NCBI RefSeq assembly: GCF_003265345.1
Contig: NZ_QFWW01000002.1
Location: 1 to 64,000, forward strand
DNA length: 64,000 nucleotides
Reading direction: 5' to 3'
DNA from: Lentzea terrae
GTDB taxonomy: Bacteria > Actinomycetota > Actinomycetes > Mycobacteriales > Pseudonocardiaceae
Shown here: in pieces, positions 1 to 8,778 of the stretch
How the letters are laid out: the number at the start of each line of letters is the position of its first letter
Numbering within the stretch: the stretch's first letter is position 1
Notes under the pieces: generated by a model
Told to the model about the DNA's origin: nothing
What the model saw: only the letters and a program-made list of their open reading frames with translations
Databases searched by the model: none
Made by a program: the position numbers and the translations under genes

Positions 1-411
1 GGCCGGAGCCTCGGGCTGCTGGACGGGCGCGGCCGGAGCCTGCGCGGCCGGAGCGGCGGGCGCGGGCTTGGGGGCCGGGGGACGCGGAGCCGCGGGCTTC
101 GGGCCGGGCATGGCCTTGGGCGCTGCGGGCTTGCTGTCCGACGTGGCTGCCGGCTTGGACTCCGCCGGTGCGGCGGGCGCTGCGGCAGCAGCGGGTGCGG
201 GTGCCTTGGGCTTCGGAGCGGACGGCTTGGGAGCCGACGGCTTCGAGGACTTGGCTTCGTAGGCGTCACGAAGCCGCCGGGCCACGGGGGCCTCGACGGT
301 CGAAGACGCGGACTTCACGTACTCGCCCTGTTCGGCGAGCTTGTTCAGAACTTCCTTGCTCGTAACACCGAGCTCTTTCGCGAGCTCATGTACTCGGGCC
401 TTGCCTGCCAC
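1..411 (-). CDS. infB: Translation initiation factor IF-2, N-terminal part (cut by window edge)
   Basis: IF-2 brings initiator fMet-tRNA to the 30S subunit and promotes subunit joining as a GTPase. Only the first 137 residues are in the window. They start [16 protein letters not shown], the IF2_N module, and continue into the Ala/Pro/Gly-rich linker typical of actinobacterial IF-2; the GTPase domain lies beyond the left edge. The GTG start at 411 is chosen because AAGGAG stands about five bases upstream. It is the last visible gene of the rimP-nusA-ylxR-infB order that is conserved across bacteria, which supports the call strongly. Long alanine/glycine runs here are normal linker sequence, not a separate gene. 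Confidence 0.93.
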   Translation of the reverse strand, partial: MAGKARVHELAKELGVTSKEVLNKLAEQGEYVKSASSTVEAPVARRLRDAYEAKSSKPSAPKPSAPKPKAPAPAAAAAPAAPAESKPAATSDSKPAAPKAMPGPKPAAPRPPAPKPAPAAPAAQAPAAPVQQPEAPA

Positions 412-498
412 TGCTCTCCTTGGTCGTGAGGCCGGCGGGCAAGTCCCATCGACCTCGTCTTAACGTCGCGCGTTCATGTCTTCAGCTTCACGGCTGAC

Positions 499-846
499 TC
501 ATGACGGGTCGACCTGCTTCCTTGTTGCTTGCTGGCCACGGGGCTGTCCCGAGGCCAAGTTCCCGTGCTGCTCCAGGTGCTCGCGCAACAAAGCGACGTC
601 GAGTGCTCCCTGGACCCGGAGGGCCCGCGAGAACGCCCGTCGCCGCTCGGCGTTGCGCAGACATTCGAGATCGAAATGCAACCAAGCACCCCGACCAGGA
701 AGTCGCCTGCAGACGTCCGGAACCACCGAACCGTCCACCGCGACCACACGCAGCAGCTCAGAGGGCAACGTCCGAGTACGGCATCCAATGCACGTGCGAA
801 CAGGGCCGATGTGATGGGTTGCCGAACCCGACGTTGAACCGTTGAT
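499..846 (-). CDS. ylxR: YlxR family (DUF448) RNA-binding protein, no canonical start codon
   Basis: YlxR is a small nucleic-acid-binding protein always found between nusA and infB; in Bacillus it affects RNase P and transcription. The reading frame contains the conserved core RTCIGCR near its start, then ELLRVV and GRGAWLH, and ends at TGA 499-501. It is about 115 residues, close to the family size. In frame, nothing upstream of the CxxC core is ATG, GTG or TTG after the nusA stop (865-867); the first such codon is a TTG at 768 that lies after the core. An ATC at 844-846 sits seven bases after AGGGGA, so I annotate from there. A non-standard start, a sequencing error or a pseudogene are all possible; the intact conserved core argues for a functional gene. 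Confidence 0.8.
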   Translation of the reverse strand: MNGSTSGSATHHIGPVRTCIGCRTRTLPSELLRVVAVDGSVVPDVCRRLPGRGAWLHFDLECLRNAERRRAFSRALRVQGALDVALLREHLEQHGNLASGQPRGQQATRKQVDPS

Positions 847-864
847 GAGTCTATCCCCTGGAGC

Positions 865-1878
865 TCATTCGGCCGAACTGGATGTGACTGCTCCGGCAGC
901 CGGGGACTCCGCATCGCTGCGGATGTCGATGCGCCAGCCGGTCAGGCGCGCGGCCAGGCGGGCGTTCTGGCCCTCCTTGCCGATCGCCAGCGACAGCTGG
1001 AAGTCCGGCACCACGACGCGTGCCGTCTTGGCACGCTCGTCGAGCACCCGCACGGACACAACCTTCGCTGGTGACAAAGCATTCCCGACGAAAGTAGCGG
1101 GGTCGTCGGAGAAGTCGATGATGTCGATCTTCTCGCCGCCGAGCTCGTGCATCACGTTGCGCACGCGGGCACCCATCGGGCCGATGCAGGCGCCCTTGGC
1201 GTTCACTCCGGCAACCGTTGATTTCACCGCGATCTTCGAACGGTGACCTGCCTCACGTGCCACCGCAGGGATCTCCACGGTGCCGTCCGCGATCTCCGGA
1301 ACCTCGAGGGCGAACAACCGCCGCACGAGGTTCGGGTGGGTGCGCGAGAGAGCGATCTGCGGTCCGCGCGCGCCGCGGGACACGCTCACGACGTAGCACT
1401 TGATGCGCTCGCCGTGGTTGTACTGCTCGCCCGGCACCTGCTCGGCCGGCGGCAGCACGCCTTCGGTGTCACCGACCTGCACGACGACCATGCCGCGGGC
1501 GTTCGCGCGGGCGTCGCGCTGCACGACACCGGCGATGATCTCGCCCTCCTTGGCGGCGAACTCGCCGAAGGTGCGCTCGTGCTCGGCGTCGCGCAGGCGC
1601 TGCAGGATGACCTGCCGCGCGGTGGTGGCGGCGATGCGGCCGAAGCCTTCCGGAGTGTCGTCCCACTCCTCCTGGACCGTGCCGTCCGGACCGAGGTCCT
1701 GCGCGAGCACGCGCACGACGCCGGTCTTGCGGTCGATCTCCACGCGCGAGTGCGTCGCGTGTCCTTCGGTGTGCTTGTAGGCGGTCAGCAGTGCTGACTC
1801 GATCGCCTCCAGAACCGTCTCGAAGGGGATGTCCTTTTCACGTTCGATCGCCCTCAGGGCGGCGATGTCGACGTTCAC
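865..1878 (-). CDS. nusA: Transcription termination/antitermination factor NusA
   Basis: NusA binds RNA polymerase and nascent RNA and modulates pausing, termination and antitermination. The 337-residue protein has the N-terminal polymerase-binding domain (residues 1 to about 125, [20 protein letters not shown]), an S1 domain (about 130-205), and two KH domains, with [11 protein letters not shown] and [15 protein letters not shown] marking the KH loops. It lacks the C-terminal acidic repeats of proteobacterial NusA, as usual in actinobacteria. The start GTG at 1878 overlaps the rimP stop by four bases (GTGA) and has GGAGGAGC upstream, so the longer in-frame extension further upstream is rimP shadow, not protein. 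It is cotranscribed with rimP, ylxR and infB. Confidence 0.97.
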   Translation of the reverse strand: MNVDIAALRAIEREKDIPFETVLEAIESALLTAYKHTEGHATHSRVEIDRKTGVVRVLAQDLGPDGTVQEEWDDTPEGFGRIAATTARQVILQRLRDAEHERTFGEFAAKEGEIIAGVVQRDARANARGMVVVQVGDTEGVLPPAEQVPGEQYNHGERIKCYVVSVSRGARGPQIALSRTHPNLVRRLFALEVPEIADGTVEIPAVAREAGHRSKIAVKSTVAGVNAKGACIGPMGARVRNVMHELGGEKIDIIDFSDDPATFVGNALSPAKVVSVRVLDERAKTARVVVPDFQLSLAIGKEGQNARLAARLTGWRIDIRSDAESPAAGAVTSSSAE

Positions 1879-2399
1879 CTCGGCTCCTCCTTCGGTGCTT
1901 TCCGAGTGAGCCGAGCCAGTTCCTCGACCGGCGGCTGCTTGAACTCGATCTCCATGACCGCGCGTTCGATGTGGCGGTACTCCACGCGCTTCAGCTCGCC
2001 CTGGTGCAGCAGCTCGACACCGCTCTCGTCGCACTCGCCGACCCGGCCGAACCACTCGACCTGGTCGGGCTGCTTGATCTTCACGAGACGCAGGTGCGCG
2101 CGCTTCCAGTGGCGCGGACGGGTGAGCGGGCGGTCGACACCCGGCGAGGTGACCTCGAGGGTGTACGGCCCGTTGATGATGTGGTCGTGCTCGTCGAGCG
2201 CGGCGGAGACCACCCGGCTCGCCTCGGCGACCTCGTCGAGCCCAATGCCGTCCTCGCCGTCCACGACGACCTTGACCAGACGGCGGCGCCCAGCCTGATT
2301 CACGTCGAGTGCGTCGAGGTCGAAGCCGACGGCCTCGAGCGCTTCCCGCACAACGGGTGCTAGCTGCGCGGCAAGCTCTCCGCGCGGCGGGCTGGACAC
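1875..2399 (-). CDS. rimP: Ribosome maturation factor RimP
   Basis: RimP acts in 30S subunit maturation. The 174-residue protein carries the family hallmarks [20 protein letters not shown] and [13 protein letters not shown] in the expected order, followed by the small C-terminal SH3-like domain. The GTG start at 2399 is supported by AAGGAGA six bases upstream. It is the first gene of the rimP-nusA-ylxR-infB operon and overlaps nusA by four bases, implying translational coupling. The intergenic region 2400-2527 upstream, shared with a divergent lipoprotein gene, should hold the operon promoter. Confidence 0.96.
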   Translation of the reverse strand: MSSPPRGELAAQLAPVVREALEAVGFDLDALDVNQAGRRRLVKVVVDGEDGIGLDEVAEASRVVSAALDEHDHIINGPYTLEVTSPGVDRPLTRPRHWKRAHLRLVKIKQPDQVEWFGRVGECDESGVELLHQGELKRVEYRHIERAVMEIEFKQPPVEELARLTRKAPKEEPR

Positions 2400-2527
2400 G
2401 TGGTGTCTCCTTCAGTTCGAACGCATGAAAACCCCGGCCGACGGTGTTTCGGCGGCCGTGGACGCTCAGACTATCTCGTTTGCCCGCCTCCCACCGCGCC
2501 GCACGCCTGCTGGCAAGATGGGTTCGC

Positions 2528-2971
2528 GTGATCTCCGAATCGGTCAGCCGCCGCCGCGTGCTGTTCGCGGTGGCCGCCGCACCGCTCGCTGTTGCGTGCA
2601 CCGCAGAACCTCCGACGCCACCGCCGCCGGACCCGTTGTCGGCACTGGCCGCGCAGGCCAGGGCGGACGCGGCGCTGGCGAAGACGCTCACCACCGTGCC
2701 GGCGGCCGCGGAGATCGCCAAGGCCCGCGAGACGCACGCCGGCCTGCTGCAGGCCGAGGTCGACCGCGAACGGCCGCCGCTGTCCTCGACGGCGCCGCCC
2801 GCACCCACCACCCCGCCCACGCCGCCGGACCCGTTGGCAGCACTGCGGACCGCGCTCGACGACGCCGTGCGCGACGCGTCGGCCGTCGTCGCCCAGCTGC
2901 CCACCTACCGCGCGGGTCTCGTCGGCTCGGTGGCCGCGGGCTGCGCTTCGTTGCGGGAGGTGCTCGCGTGA
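2528..2971 (+). CDS. Predicted lipoprotein of unknown function, partner of DUF4439 gene
   Basis: A 147-residue protein with an export signal: [18 protein letters not shown] contains a basic n-region with twin arginines, a hydrophobic stretch and a lipobox (LAVAC), so it should be lipid-anchored outside the cytoplasmic membrane. The rest is rich in Ala, Pro and Thr with no catalytic motif I recognise. The start GTG at 2528 gives the shortest n-region before the signal. Its stop overlaps the GTG of the next gene by four bases, so the two are translationally coupled; similar lipoprotein/DUF4439 pairs are common next to rimP in actinobacteria. Function unknown. Confidence 0.75.
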   Translation: MISESVSRRRVLFAVAAAPLAVACTAEPPTPPPPDPLSALAAQARADAALAKTLTTVPAAAEIAKARETHAGLLQAEVDRERPPLSSTAPPAPTTPPTPPDPLAALRTALDDAVRDASAVVAQLPTYRAGLVGSVAAGCASLREVLA

Positions 2972-3399
2972 ACAACGTGGACGCAGTGCAGACCGCGCTC
3001 GGGACCGAGCACGCGGCGTTGTGGACCTACGGCATGGTGTCGGCGTTCCTGGGCAACCAGGCCGCTGCCGTAGCGGAGGGCGCCAACGCACACCGCGCGC
3101 GCCGTGACACGACGGAGCGGTGGCTGCGGGACAAGGGCGCGACCCCGAACCCGCCCGCTGCCGCCTACCTGCCGCCGTCGCCGGTTTCGGACGGGCCTTC
3201 CGCGCTGGCCGCGCTGGTTGCGGTCGAGCAGGACACCTGTGCGGCGTGGCGCGGGGTGCTGGAGCGCACCGACGAGGCGGCGCTGCGGACGTCGGCGCTG
3301 GACGCGTTGACGACGGCGGCGGTGCGGGCGACCCGGTGGCGCAAGGCCGCGGGGACCACCCCGGCATCGATCACGATGCCGGGCGTCGCCTCGGGCTGA
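2968..3399 (+). CDS. DUF4439 ferritin-like protein
   Basis: A 143-residue, largely helical protein resembling DUF4439 ferritin-like proteins: it begins with an alpha-helical segment containing EHAALWTYG, then AHRARRDTTERW and later VEQDTCAAWRGV, the conserved acidic/His helices of that family. The role of the family is unknown; members are found between rimP and proS in actinobacteria. The start overlaps the stop of the upstream lipoprotein gene (GTGA). No signal peptide is visible, so its relation to the exported partner is unclear. Confidence 0.8.
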   Translation: MNNVDAVQTALGTEHAALWTYGMVSAFLGNQAAAVAEGANAHRARRDTTERWLRDKGATPNPPAAAYLPPSPVSDGPSALAALVAVEQDTCAAWRGVLERTDEAALRTSALDALTTAAVRATRWRKAAGTTPASITMPGVASG

Positions 3400-3485
3400 C
3401 GACCAGTTTCCGCATCCCGGAAGTCACGCGCGGACCCCGCATAACCCAGGTAGGCACGCGGGGAGCTTTCGCACTCTCCTGGAGT

Positions 3486-3503
3486 ACGCGGGGGCCCCGC
3501 GTG
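3486..3503. terminator. GC-rich hairpin between convergent genes
   Basis: ACGCGGGG and CCCCGCGT form a near-perfect 8-bp stem with almost no loop, between the 3' ends of the DUF4439 gene and the minus-strand membrane protein gene. There is no T-run. A bidirectional terminator is an inference from position and symmetry. Several further ACGCG/GCGGGG half-motifs lie at 3428-3470. Confidence 0.5.
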
Positions 3504-3506
3504 CGG

Positions 3507-4262
3507 TCAGTCGCCGAACGAGGACGCGAGCCGGATCGCGTCGGCGGAGACCTTCTTCATCTCCTTGTTGTGCGCGAGCGCGTCGGTGCCCTTGGTCGGC
3601 GAGTCCGACTCGACGATCACGACCAGCTGGTCACGTTGCTCGGAGGCATACCCGCCGTTGGCCAGCGTGGTCAGCGGCGGCACGCTGATCGCCTTGTCCA
3701 GCACCAGGTCCTTGACGTTGCCGGTGCCGTCCTTCTGGGTCAGCTCGCGCAACGCCTTCGCCTCGGCCGCGGTCTTCATCTTCACCACGGACACCGACGA
3801 GTAGACGGTGCGCCCGTCCGGCAGCTTGGCCGTGTAGAACGCCCGCGTCAGCTGGATGCACGGCGTGGTCTTGAAGAACGCCTGCGTCTGGCTCGTCGCG
3901 TGGGCCGCGCAGTCGCTGTCCTTCACCGGCTCCGGGAGCTCCGGCACGGTGGTGAACTCGAACTCGCCCGCGGTCTTCTGCGGCTGGGCGACCGGCTGGT
4001 CGACCGGGTCCGACGGCTGCAACACCCACCACACGAACCCCGACACCACCGCGACGCCGACGAGCGCCAGAGCCTTGCCCACCCACGTCGACTTCCTCTG
4101 CGGCGGAGGCTGCGGGGGCAGCTGCCCCTGGCGGTTGTCCATGATCGACTGGAGCTTCATCAGCTCGTCGGCCGGGTAGAGCGGCGCGGTGTCGGTGGGC
4201 CTCGGTGGGAAGCGAGGCAGGTTCTGGGTCACCTCTTCAGGCGACTGGCGTGGTTCCGACAC
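3507..4262 (-). CDS. Single-pass membrane-anchored protein of unknown function
   Basis: A 251-residue protein with a proline-rich cytoplasmic N-terminus, one membrane helix (ALALVGVAVVSGFVWWVL, about residues 60-80) and an exposed C-terminal domain of about 160 residues containing two cysteines (SDCAAH and TTPCIQL) that could form a disulphide. I recognise no catalytic motif. The GTG at 4262 is chosen because longer in-frame versions run into the 3' end of the upstream aminotransferase gene; an internal ATG (MKLQSIMDN) is an alternative. It lies 25 bases downstream of that gene on the same strand and may be its last operon member. Confidence 0.75.
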   Translation of the reverse strand: MSEPRQSPEEVTQNLPRFPPRPTDTAPLYPADELMKLQSIMDNRQGQLPPQPPPQRKSTWVGKALALVGVAVVSGFVWWVLQPSDPVDQPVAQPQKTAGEFEFTTVPELPEPVKDSDCAAHATSQTQAFFKTTPCIQLTRAFYTAKLPDGRTVYSSVSVVKMKTAAEAKALRELTQKDGTGNVKDLVLDKAISVPPLTTLANGGYASEQRDQLVVIVESDSPTKGTDALAHNKEMKKVSADAIRLASSFGD

Positions 4263-4287
4263 AAGGACCCACGGTAACGGACGGCGG

Positions 4288-5241
4288 TCAGCCAAGCGCT
4301 TTGAGCACCCGATCGACGTCCTCGATCGTGTTGTACAGGTGACACGCAAACCGCGTGCGACCTGCACGAACCGATGAGACGACGTCCGAAATGTGCGGTA
4401 CGTCTACTGAGACGATCGCCGAGCCGTTGGGGGTGAGCCCGAGCCCGGTCAGCAGGTGATCCGTCAGATTCACGCAATGCGCGCGCACGGCCTCCAGGTC
4501 CAGCGACGCCACCCACGGGAGCGCGACCGCCGCACCGACGTGCGCGTGCCACGTCGGCGAGAGGTCGAACCGCCGTGCGTCCGAACGGAGCACCAGCTCG
4601 GTGCCGTAGTTCTCCTCGGTGCTGTACCAGTTCGCGGCCACCGGCCTGAGGAAGTCCATCCGGTCCGGCCGCACCGCCAGCCAAGCCGCACCGCGCGGTG
4701 ACATCAGCCACTTGTAGGCGACACCGACGACGAAATCGGCCCACGCCAACGACAACGACATCCACCCGGCGGCCTGGGAGACGTCCAGCAGCACCGGTTT
4801 GCCGCTGGCTTTCAGGCTTTCCAGGTCCGCGATGGCACCGTCCGCCGACTGCACCACGCTCACCGCGACCAGGTCCGCCTCGTCCACTGTGGACACGATC
4901 TGGTGCCCGGCCGCGACGAACGGCAGCGTGACGCTGGTGAACTCGCCCGGTTCGACGAAGACCTTCGACCCGTTCGGCAACGCCTGGGCGACGAGCGACA
5001 CGAACTGCGAGACCGTGGCGCCGCACGCCACCGACGTCGCAGGCACCCCGATCAACTGCCCGAACGCCGCGCGGGACGTCTCGACGACCTCGTTGAACGA
5101 CGACGACGTGTCCTGGCCGCGCCGCCACCGTTCGTGCGCCGCGGCCACCGCGTCGGCGACGTGCCGCGGCGGCACCCCGATGGACGCCGTGTTCAGATAT
5201 CCCGGCTGAACGTCGAAAACCGCTCCGAACGCCTCACGCAT
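4288..5241 (-). CDS. PLP-dependent class V aminotransferase family protein
   Basis: A 317-residue fold-type I PLP enzyme of the class V (NifS/isopenicillin N epimerase-like) group. LLDVSQAAGW carries the aspartate (D153) that contacts the PLP ring nitrogen, and AYKWLMSPRG holds the expected Schiff-base lysine (K177). The substrate cannot be deduced; no cysteine loop typical of desulphurases is seen. It is about 50 residues shorter than many class V members. The ATG start overlaps the end of the upstream thioesterase-like gene by eight bases, so it belongs to the minus-strand operon running from 7129 to about 3507. Confidence 0.85.
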   Translation of the reverse strand: MREAFGAVFDVQPGYLNTASIGVPPRHVADAVAAAHERWRRGQDTSSSFNEVVETSRAAFGQLIGVPATSVACGATVSQFVSLVAQALPNGSKVFVEPGEFTSVTLPFVAAGHQIVSTVDEADLVAVSVVQSADGAIADLESLKASGKPVLLDVSQAAGWMSLSLAWADFVVGVAYKWLMSPRGAAWLAVRPDRMDFLRPVAANWYSTEENYGTELVLRSDARRFDLSPTWHAHVGAAVALPWVASLDLEAVRAHCVNLTDHLLTGLGLTPNGSAIVSVDVPHISDVVSSVRAGRTRFACHLYNTIEDVDRVLKALG

Positions 5242-5698
5242 GCGCGAGCTGCTTGTCGCGCTTGCGTCGCGCGTAGACCTGCTTCTTCACCTTGGCGATC
5301 ACGGTTCCATCCTGCCCGACGACGTCGGTCTCGAACCAGATCAAGGCCTTCTCTCCGGTCGCCGTCTGCTCGAGCACCTCGTCCACGTGCTCGTCGGTCA
5401 GCCGGAACTCCGCGTAGACCGTGCCGCGGCCGGGCGCCCTGAACTCGATCTCGCCCGATTGGTCCCACACGACGTGCTGGTTGTCGAGCTGGTTGAACAG
5501 CAGGAGCACCCAGAACGGGTCGGTCATCGAGAACAGCGACCCCCCGAAGTGGGTGCCGAAGAAGTTGCGGTTCCACGGGCGCAGACGCATCCGCACCCGC
5601 GCGTACCGGTAGTCCGGCGAGATCTCTTCCACGCGGATCCCGGCGAACAGGAACGGCGGCCACAGGTTCATCCCGAAGCGCAGGCGGCTTGCCTTCAT
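5234..5698 (-). CDS. DUF4442 hotdog-fold thioesterase-like protein
   Basis: A 154-residue hotdog-fold protein of the DUF4442/acyl-CoA thioesterase-like type: PWNRNFFGTHFGGSLFSM matches the conserved N-terminal helix region, followed by strands ending in VKKQVYARRK. It probably acts on an acyl-thioester, substrate unknown. The ATG at 5698 is preferred because the family begins just there, but no ribosome site is close: GGAGGAAG lies about 20 bases upstream, inside the end of the preceding gene, so coupling to that gene's termination (stop at 5710-5712) is likely. A longer version starting at 5749 would overlap the upstream gene and looks unlikely. Confidence 0.8.
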   Translation of the reverse strand: MKASRLRFGMNLWPPFLFAGIRVEEISPDYRYARVRMRLRPWNRNFFGTHFGGSLFSMTDPFWVLLLFNQLDNQHVVWDQSGEIEFRAPGRGTVYAEFRLTDEHVDEVLEQTATGEKALIWFETDVVGQDGTVIAKVKKQVYARRKRDKQLAHA

Positions 5699-5709
5699 AA
5701 AAAACAGTG

Positions 5710-6288
5710 TTACACAACTTCCTCCAGCAACGCGTGTGACCACTGCCATTGCACTCGTCGCCGCACCCCCGGGAGCTCACCGCGTCCGGTGCACCACAGC
5801 AGCAGCGCGACCGGGTCGGGATGCTGCGGAGCATCTGGGAACAGCCGCTCGACCACCGGTGCGCAGCGCTCCGGCCGCCACTCGACGCCGAACGCCTGGG
5901 TGATGTCGTGGGTGTGCATCGTCAGCTCGGTGATGCCCATCGCCGCGAACCCCGCCGCGTCCGAGGTGCCCCACGGGTGCCACGCTCGCGCGTCCGGACT
6001 CGCCGCGACGGCGCGGGACAGCAACGTGGCCGTGGTCTTGACGCCTTCGAGGCAGTGCTCCAGCGGCAGGCCGGGCCGCAGCGTGCCGAGCAGGCTGGTC
6101 CAGCGGTGCTCGGCACGGGTGGTCAGCAGGGCGGTGTAGCCGAGCAGGCCCTCGACGACGTGGTCCAGCGTGGCGCGGCAGGACCACTCCAGTCCGTTGG
6201 CGCGCCGGGAGAAACCGTCCTCCGGCAGGGTGCTCAGGATCCGCACGCAGTCGTCGGCGGCGGCATCGAGCAGGTCGGGCCAGTTCAT
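5710..6288 (-). CDS. DinB-like / mycothiol-dependent maleylpyruvate isomerase N-domain protein
   Basis: A 192-residue four-helix-bundle protein: it starts MNWPDLLDAAADDCVRIL and has a DHVVEGLLGY segment, followed by an ELTMHTHDI helix. The His residues at DHVVE and MHTHD fit the metal site of DinB-like proteins that use mycothiol in actinobacteria. The reaction is unknown. The start codon is two bases after the stop of the upstream NAD-reductase gene and the stop is 11 bases before the thioesterase-like gene, so it is inside the minus-strand operon. Confidence 0.82.
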   Translation of the reverse strand: MNWPDLLDAAADDCVRILSTLPEDGFSRRANGLEWSCRATLDHVVEGLLGYTALLTTRAEHRWTSLLGTLRPGLPLEHCLEGVKTTATLLSRAVAASPDARAWHPWGTSDAAGFAAMGITELTMHTHDITQAFGVEWRPERCAPVVERLFPDAPQHPDPVALLLWCTGRGELPGVRRRVQWQWSHALLEEVV

Positions 6289-6289
6289 C

Positions 6290-7129
6290 TCAGGCCGCCC
6301 GCAACAGTTCGACGATCCGGGCCCAGCCGTCCGTGCCGTGGCCGGCTTCGACGGCCTTCAGCGCGTAGTCGTGGAACAGCCGCGGCAGCGTCGGGTCGAT
6401 CTTGCGCACCTCGCTCGCGTGCACCAGGTGGTTCAGCGTGGCGAGGTGGACGTCCAGCGTGGCGTCCGAACCGGGGTAGCTGCCGGCGTCGACCTGCTCG
6501 GCGTAAGTGCCGATGAACCCGGCGACCGGGCCGAGCCAGCGGGTGGCCAGCGGGGTGAAGTGCGCCGCCGTGGCACCGTCGGCGGTCACGAGCGCGCTGG
6601 CGTGCAGCCATCCGGTGAGCGTCGCCCACATGATGCCCAGCAACGCCGTGTCGTACAGGGCGGCGAGGCCGGGGTCCGCGCCGAGGTTGACCGGTTCGGC
6701 CAGCGCGGACAACAGGTTCCTGGTCTCGGCGAAGGCGTCCTGGTCACCGCTGTAGAGGATCATCGAGCGCTCGTCGCCGATGCCGGGTGGCGTGGTCATG
6801 ATGCCGCCGTCGACGTAACGCAGACCCTGTCCGGCCATCTCGCGGGCCTGTTCCGGTGAGCCGGAGGTGAGGTTGACGAGGATGCCGGGCAGTTCGGGGT
6901 CGAGGATCTCGGTGAGCGCCGGGTAGTCGAGCACGCAGGCCACCACCACGGGTGCGGACCGTTGCGCCTCGAGTGCCGAACCGGCGGCGTGCGCGCCCAG
7001 AGCCACCAGCGGCGCGACCTTGGCTGCCGAGCGGTTCCAGACCGTGACGCGGTGGCCGGCGCGCAGGAAGGCAGCGGCGAGCGCGGAGCCCATCTGACCG
7101 AGTCCGAGCACGGCAACATCGGAGTGCAT
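6290..7129 (-). CDS. NAD(P)-binding beta-hydroxyacid dehydrogenase / imine reductase-like protein
   Basis: A 279-residue protein with an N-terminal Rossmann fold (VAVLGLGQMGSAL, residues about 5-17) and an all-helical C-terminal domain, the architecture of 3-hydroxyisobutyrate dehydrogenases and imine reductases. NLTSGSPEQAREMA matches the substrate-loop region. LGIMWATLTGW stands where classical dehydrogenases have the catalytic lysine of the GxxGxGxxxK motif; that lysine is absent, which favours an imine-reductase-like activity. The ATG at 7129 has GGGGGA upstream. It is the first gene of the operon 7129 to about 3507 and is divergent from an AraC-type regulator (7246), which may control it. 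Confidence 0.85.
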   Translation of the reverse strand: MHSDVAVLGLGQMGSALAAAFLRAGHRVTVWNRSAAKVAPLVALGAHAAGSALEAQRSAPVVVACVLDYPALTEILDPELPGILVNLTSGSPEQAREMAGQGLRYVDGGIMTTPPGIGDERSMILYSGDQDAFAETRNLLSALAEPVNLGADPGLAALYDTALLGIMWATLTGWLHASALVTADGATAAHFTPLATRWLGPVAGFIGTYAEQVDAGSYPGSDATLDVHLATLNHLVHASEVRKIDPTLPRLFHDYALKAVEAGHGTDGWARIVELLRAA

Positions 7130-7245
7130 TGCGTTGTCCCCCAAGGATTGTTGGTTGATCACCACAACCCTCGCAAGCCGTGCCGGGTACGAACAGTGGC
7201 AGAAATGCCGACTGTCGAACGATTGCTGCCAGCTACCGTGGGCGC

Positions 7246-8208
7246 ATGAGCGTGGTGGCGATCTTGGTGACCGACGACGACGCGCCGGCCCTGTGGGACG
7301 TTTACGAGGCCGGGCTGGCTTGCGTGGTGTTCGGCGTCGACCACTTCGACCCCTGGTACACGATGCGGTTGTGCGGCTTGAACCCCGCGGCGCCACGAGC
7401 GCAGTCCGGCTGGGTGCTGAGGCCCGAGCACGGTTTGGAGGGCCTCCACGGCGCGGACACGATCATCGTGCCGTCCGTCCCGCAGGCGGTGCTGGACGGA
7501 ACCGAACCGCTGGACCCGTTGCTGGTCAAGGAACTCCAGGACGCCGCGGACAACGGCGTGCGCATCGCCGCGTTGTGCAACGGTGCGTTCGTGCTGGCCG
7601 AAGCCGGGCTGCTGAACGGGCGACGCGCCACCGCGCACTGGTCGTACACCGAACGGCTGGCCCGCCGGTATCCGCAGGTCGAGGTCGACGACTCGGTGCT
7701 CTACATCGACGACGGCGACGTCCTCACCAGCGCGGGCGCGGCGGCCGGGCTCGACCTGTGCCTTCACTTGGTGCGGCAGGACTTCGGCGCGCACATCGCC
7801 AACCAGTTGGCGCGCAAGCTGTGCGTGCCCGCTCATCGCACCGGAGGGCAGGCGCAGTTCGTCACCCGGCACGTACCCGAGACCGACGACGACAGCATCG
7901 CGCCGGTGCTGGAGTGGGCGGTGCGGCACCTGGACCGGCCGCTGACCGTCGCCGAGCTCGCCCGCCGCGCCGGGATGAGCCAGCGCACGTTCTTCCGCCG
8001 GCTGCACGACGCCACGGGCAGCACGCCGTTGCAGTGGCTGCTCGCCCAACGGGTCGCGCACGCCCAGGCGTTGCTGGAAACCACGTCGCTGTCGGTGGAA
8101 CAGGTCGCCGAGCGCTGTGGCCTGGGCACGGGCGCGAACCTGCGCCGGCACTTCACCACCCACGTCGGCGTCGCGCCCACCGACTACCGCCGCGCCTACG
8201 CGGGTTGA
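7246..8208 (+). CDS. GlxA-type transcriptional regulator (DJ-1/PfpI domain plus AraC HTH)
   Basis: A 320-residue regulator. Residues 1 to about 180 form a DJ-1/PfpI-like (class I glutamine amidotransferase-like) domain with the nucleophile-elbow cysteine in AALCNGAFVLAEAG; residues about 215-320 are an AraC family double helix-turn-helix (ELARRAGMSQRTFFRRLH and VEQVAERCGLGTGANLRRHF). Such proteins sense small molecules and activate neighbouring genes. It is divergent from the imine-reductase-like gene across 116 bp (7130-7245), the natural target region, and is followed after eight bases by an acetyltransferase gene. Confidence 0.92.
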   Translation: MSVVAILVTDDDAPALWDVYEAGLACVVFGVDHFDPWYTMRLCGLNPAAPRAQSGWVLRPEHGLEGLHGADTIIVPSVPQAVLDGTEPLDPLLVKELQDAADNGVRIAALCNGAFVLAEAGLLNGRRATAHWSYTERLARRYPQVEVDDSVLYIDDGDVLTSAGAAAGLDLCLHLVRQDFGAHIANQLARKLCVPAHRTGGQAQFVTRHVPETDDDSIAPVLEWAVRHLDRPLTVAELARRAGMSQRTFFRRLHDATGSTPLQWLLAQRVAHAQALLETTSLSVEQVAERCGLGTGANLRRHFTTHVGVAPTDYRRAYAG

Positions 8209-8216
8209 ATGTCGCC

Positions 8217-8774
8217 ATGGGAACCAACCGCGAGAAGATGATCAACGGCGAGCCCTACCTGGCAATGGATCCTGAGCTGGAGGAGGACCGGCAACGGGCG
8301 CAGCGCCTGATGATCCGCTACAACGCCGCGGAGCCGGGCGACTACGAGGGCATGCACGCGATCCTGAAGGACTTCGTCGCGGAGATCGGCGAGAACACGG
8401 TTCTGCTGCCGCGCCTGCAGATCGAGTACGGCTACAACACGCGCATCGGCGCGAACAGCTTCATGAACTACGACGGGATCATCCTGGACTGCGGCCCCGT
8501 CACCATCGGCGACAACGTGATGATGGGCCCGCGCGTGCAGCTGCTGACGGCGTTGCACCCGGTCGAGGACCACGACGCGCGCATCGCGGGCTGGGAGACC
8601 ACCGCGCCGATCGTCATCGGGGATCGCGTCTGGTTCGGCGGCGGCGTCATCGTGTGTCCCGGCGTGACGATCGGCGACAACACCGTGGTCGGCGCGGGCA
8701 GTGTCGTGACGCGTGACTTGCCTGATCACGTGCTTGCGGTCGGCAACCCGGCGCGGGTCGTTCGTAAGATCTAG
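8217..8774 (+). CDS. Maltose/galactoside O-acetyltransferase family protein
   Basis: A 185-residue left-handed beta-helix acetyltransferase of the LacA/Maa/NodL type. The N-terminal Mac domain (MINGEPYLAMDPEL) is followed by hexapeptide repeats (VTIGDNVMMGPRVQLL, IVIGDRVWFGGGVIVC, VTIGDNTVVGAGSVV). The catalytic histidine is in TALHPVEDHDAR. It would transfer acetyl from acetyl-CoA to a sugar hydroxyl; the acceptor is not known. The ATG at 8217 lies eight bases after the regulator gene, suggesting co-transcription. Confidence 0.92.
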   Translation: MGTNREKMINGEPYLAMDPELEEDRQRAQRLMIRYNAAEPGDYEGMHAILKDFVAEIGENTVLLPRLQIEYGYNTRIGANSFMNYDGIILDCGPVTIGDNVMMGPRVQLLTALHPVEDHDARIAGWETTAPIVIGDRVWFGGGVIVCPGVTIGDNTVVGAGSVVTRDLPDHVLAVGNPARVVRKI

Positions 8775-8778
8775 TGCT

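Noticed and set aside
474-914. 146-codon minus-strand frame overlapping ylxR
   Set aside because: Does not contain the YlxR core and overlaps the nusA end; the core lies in another frame.
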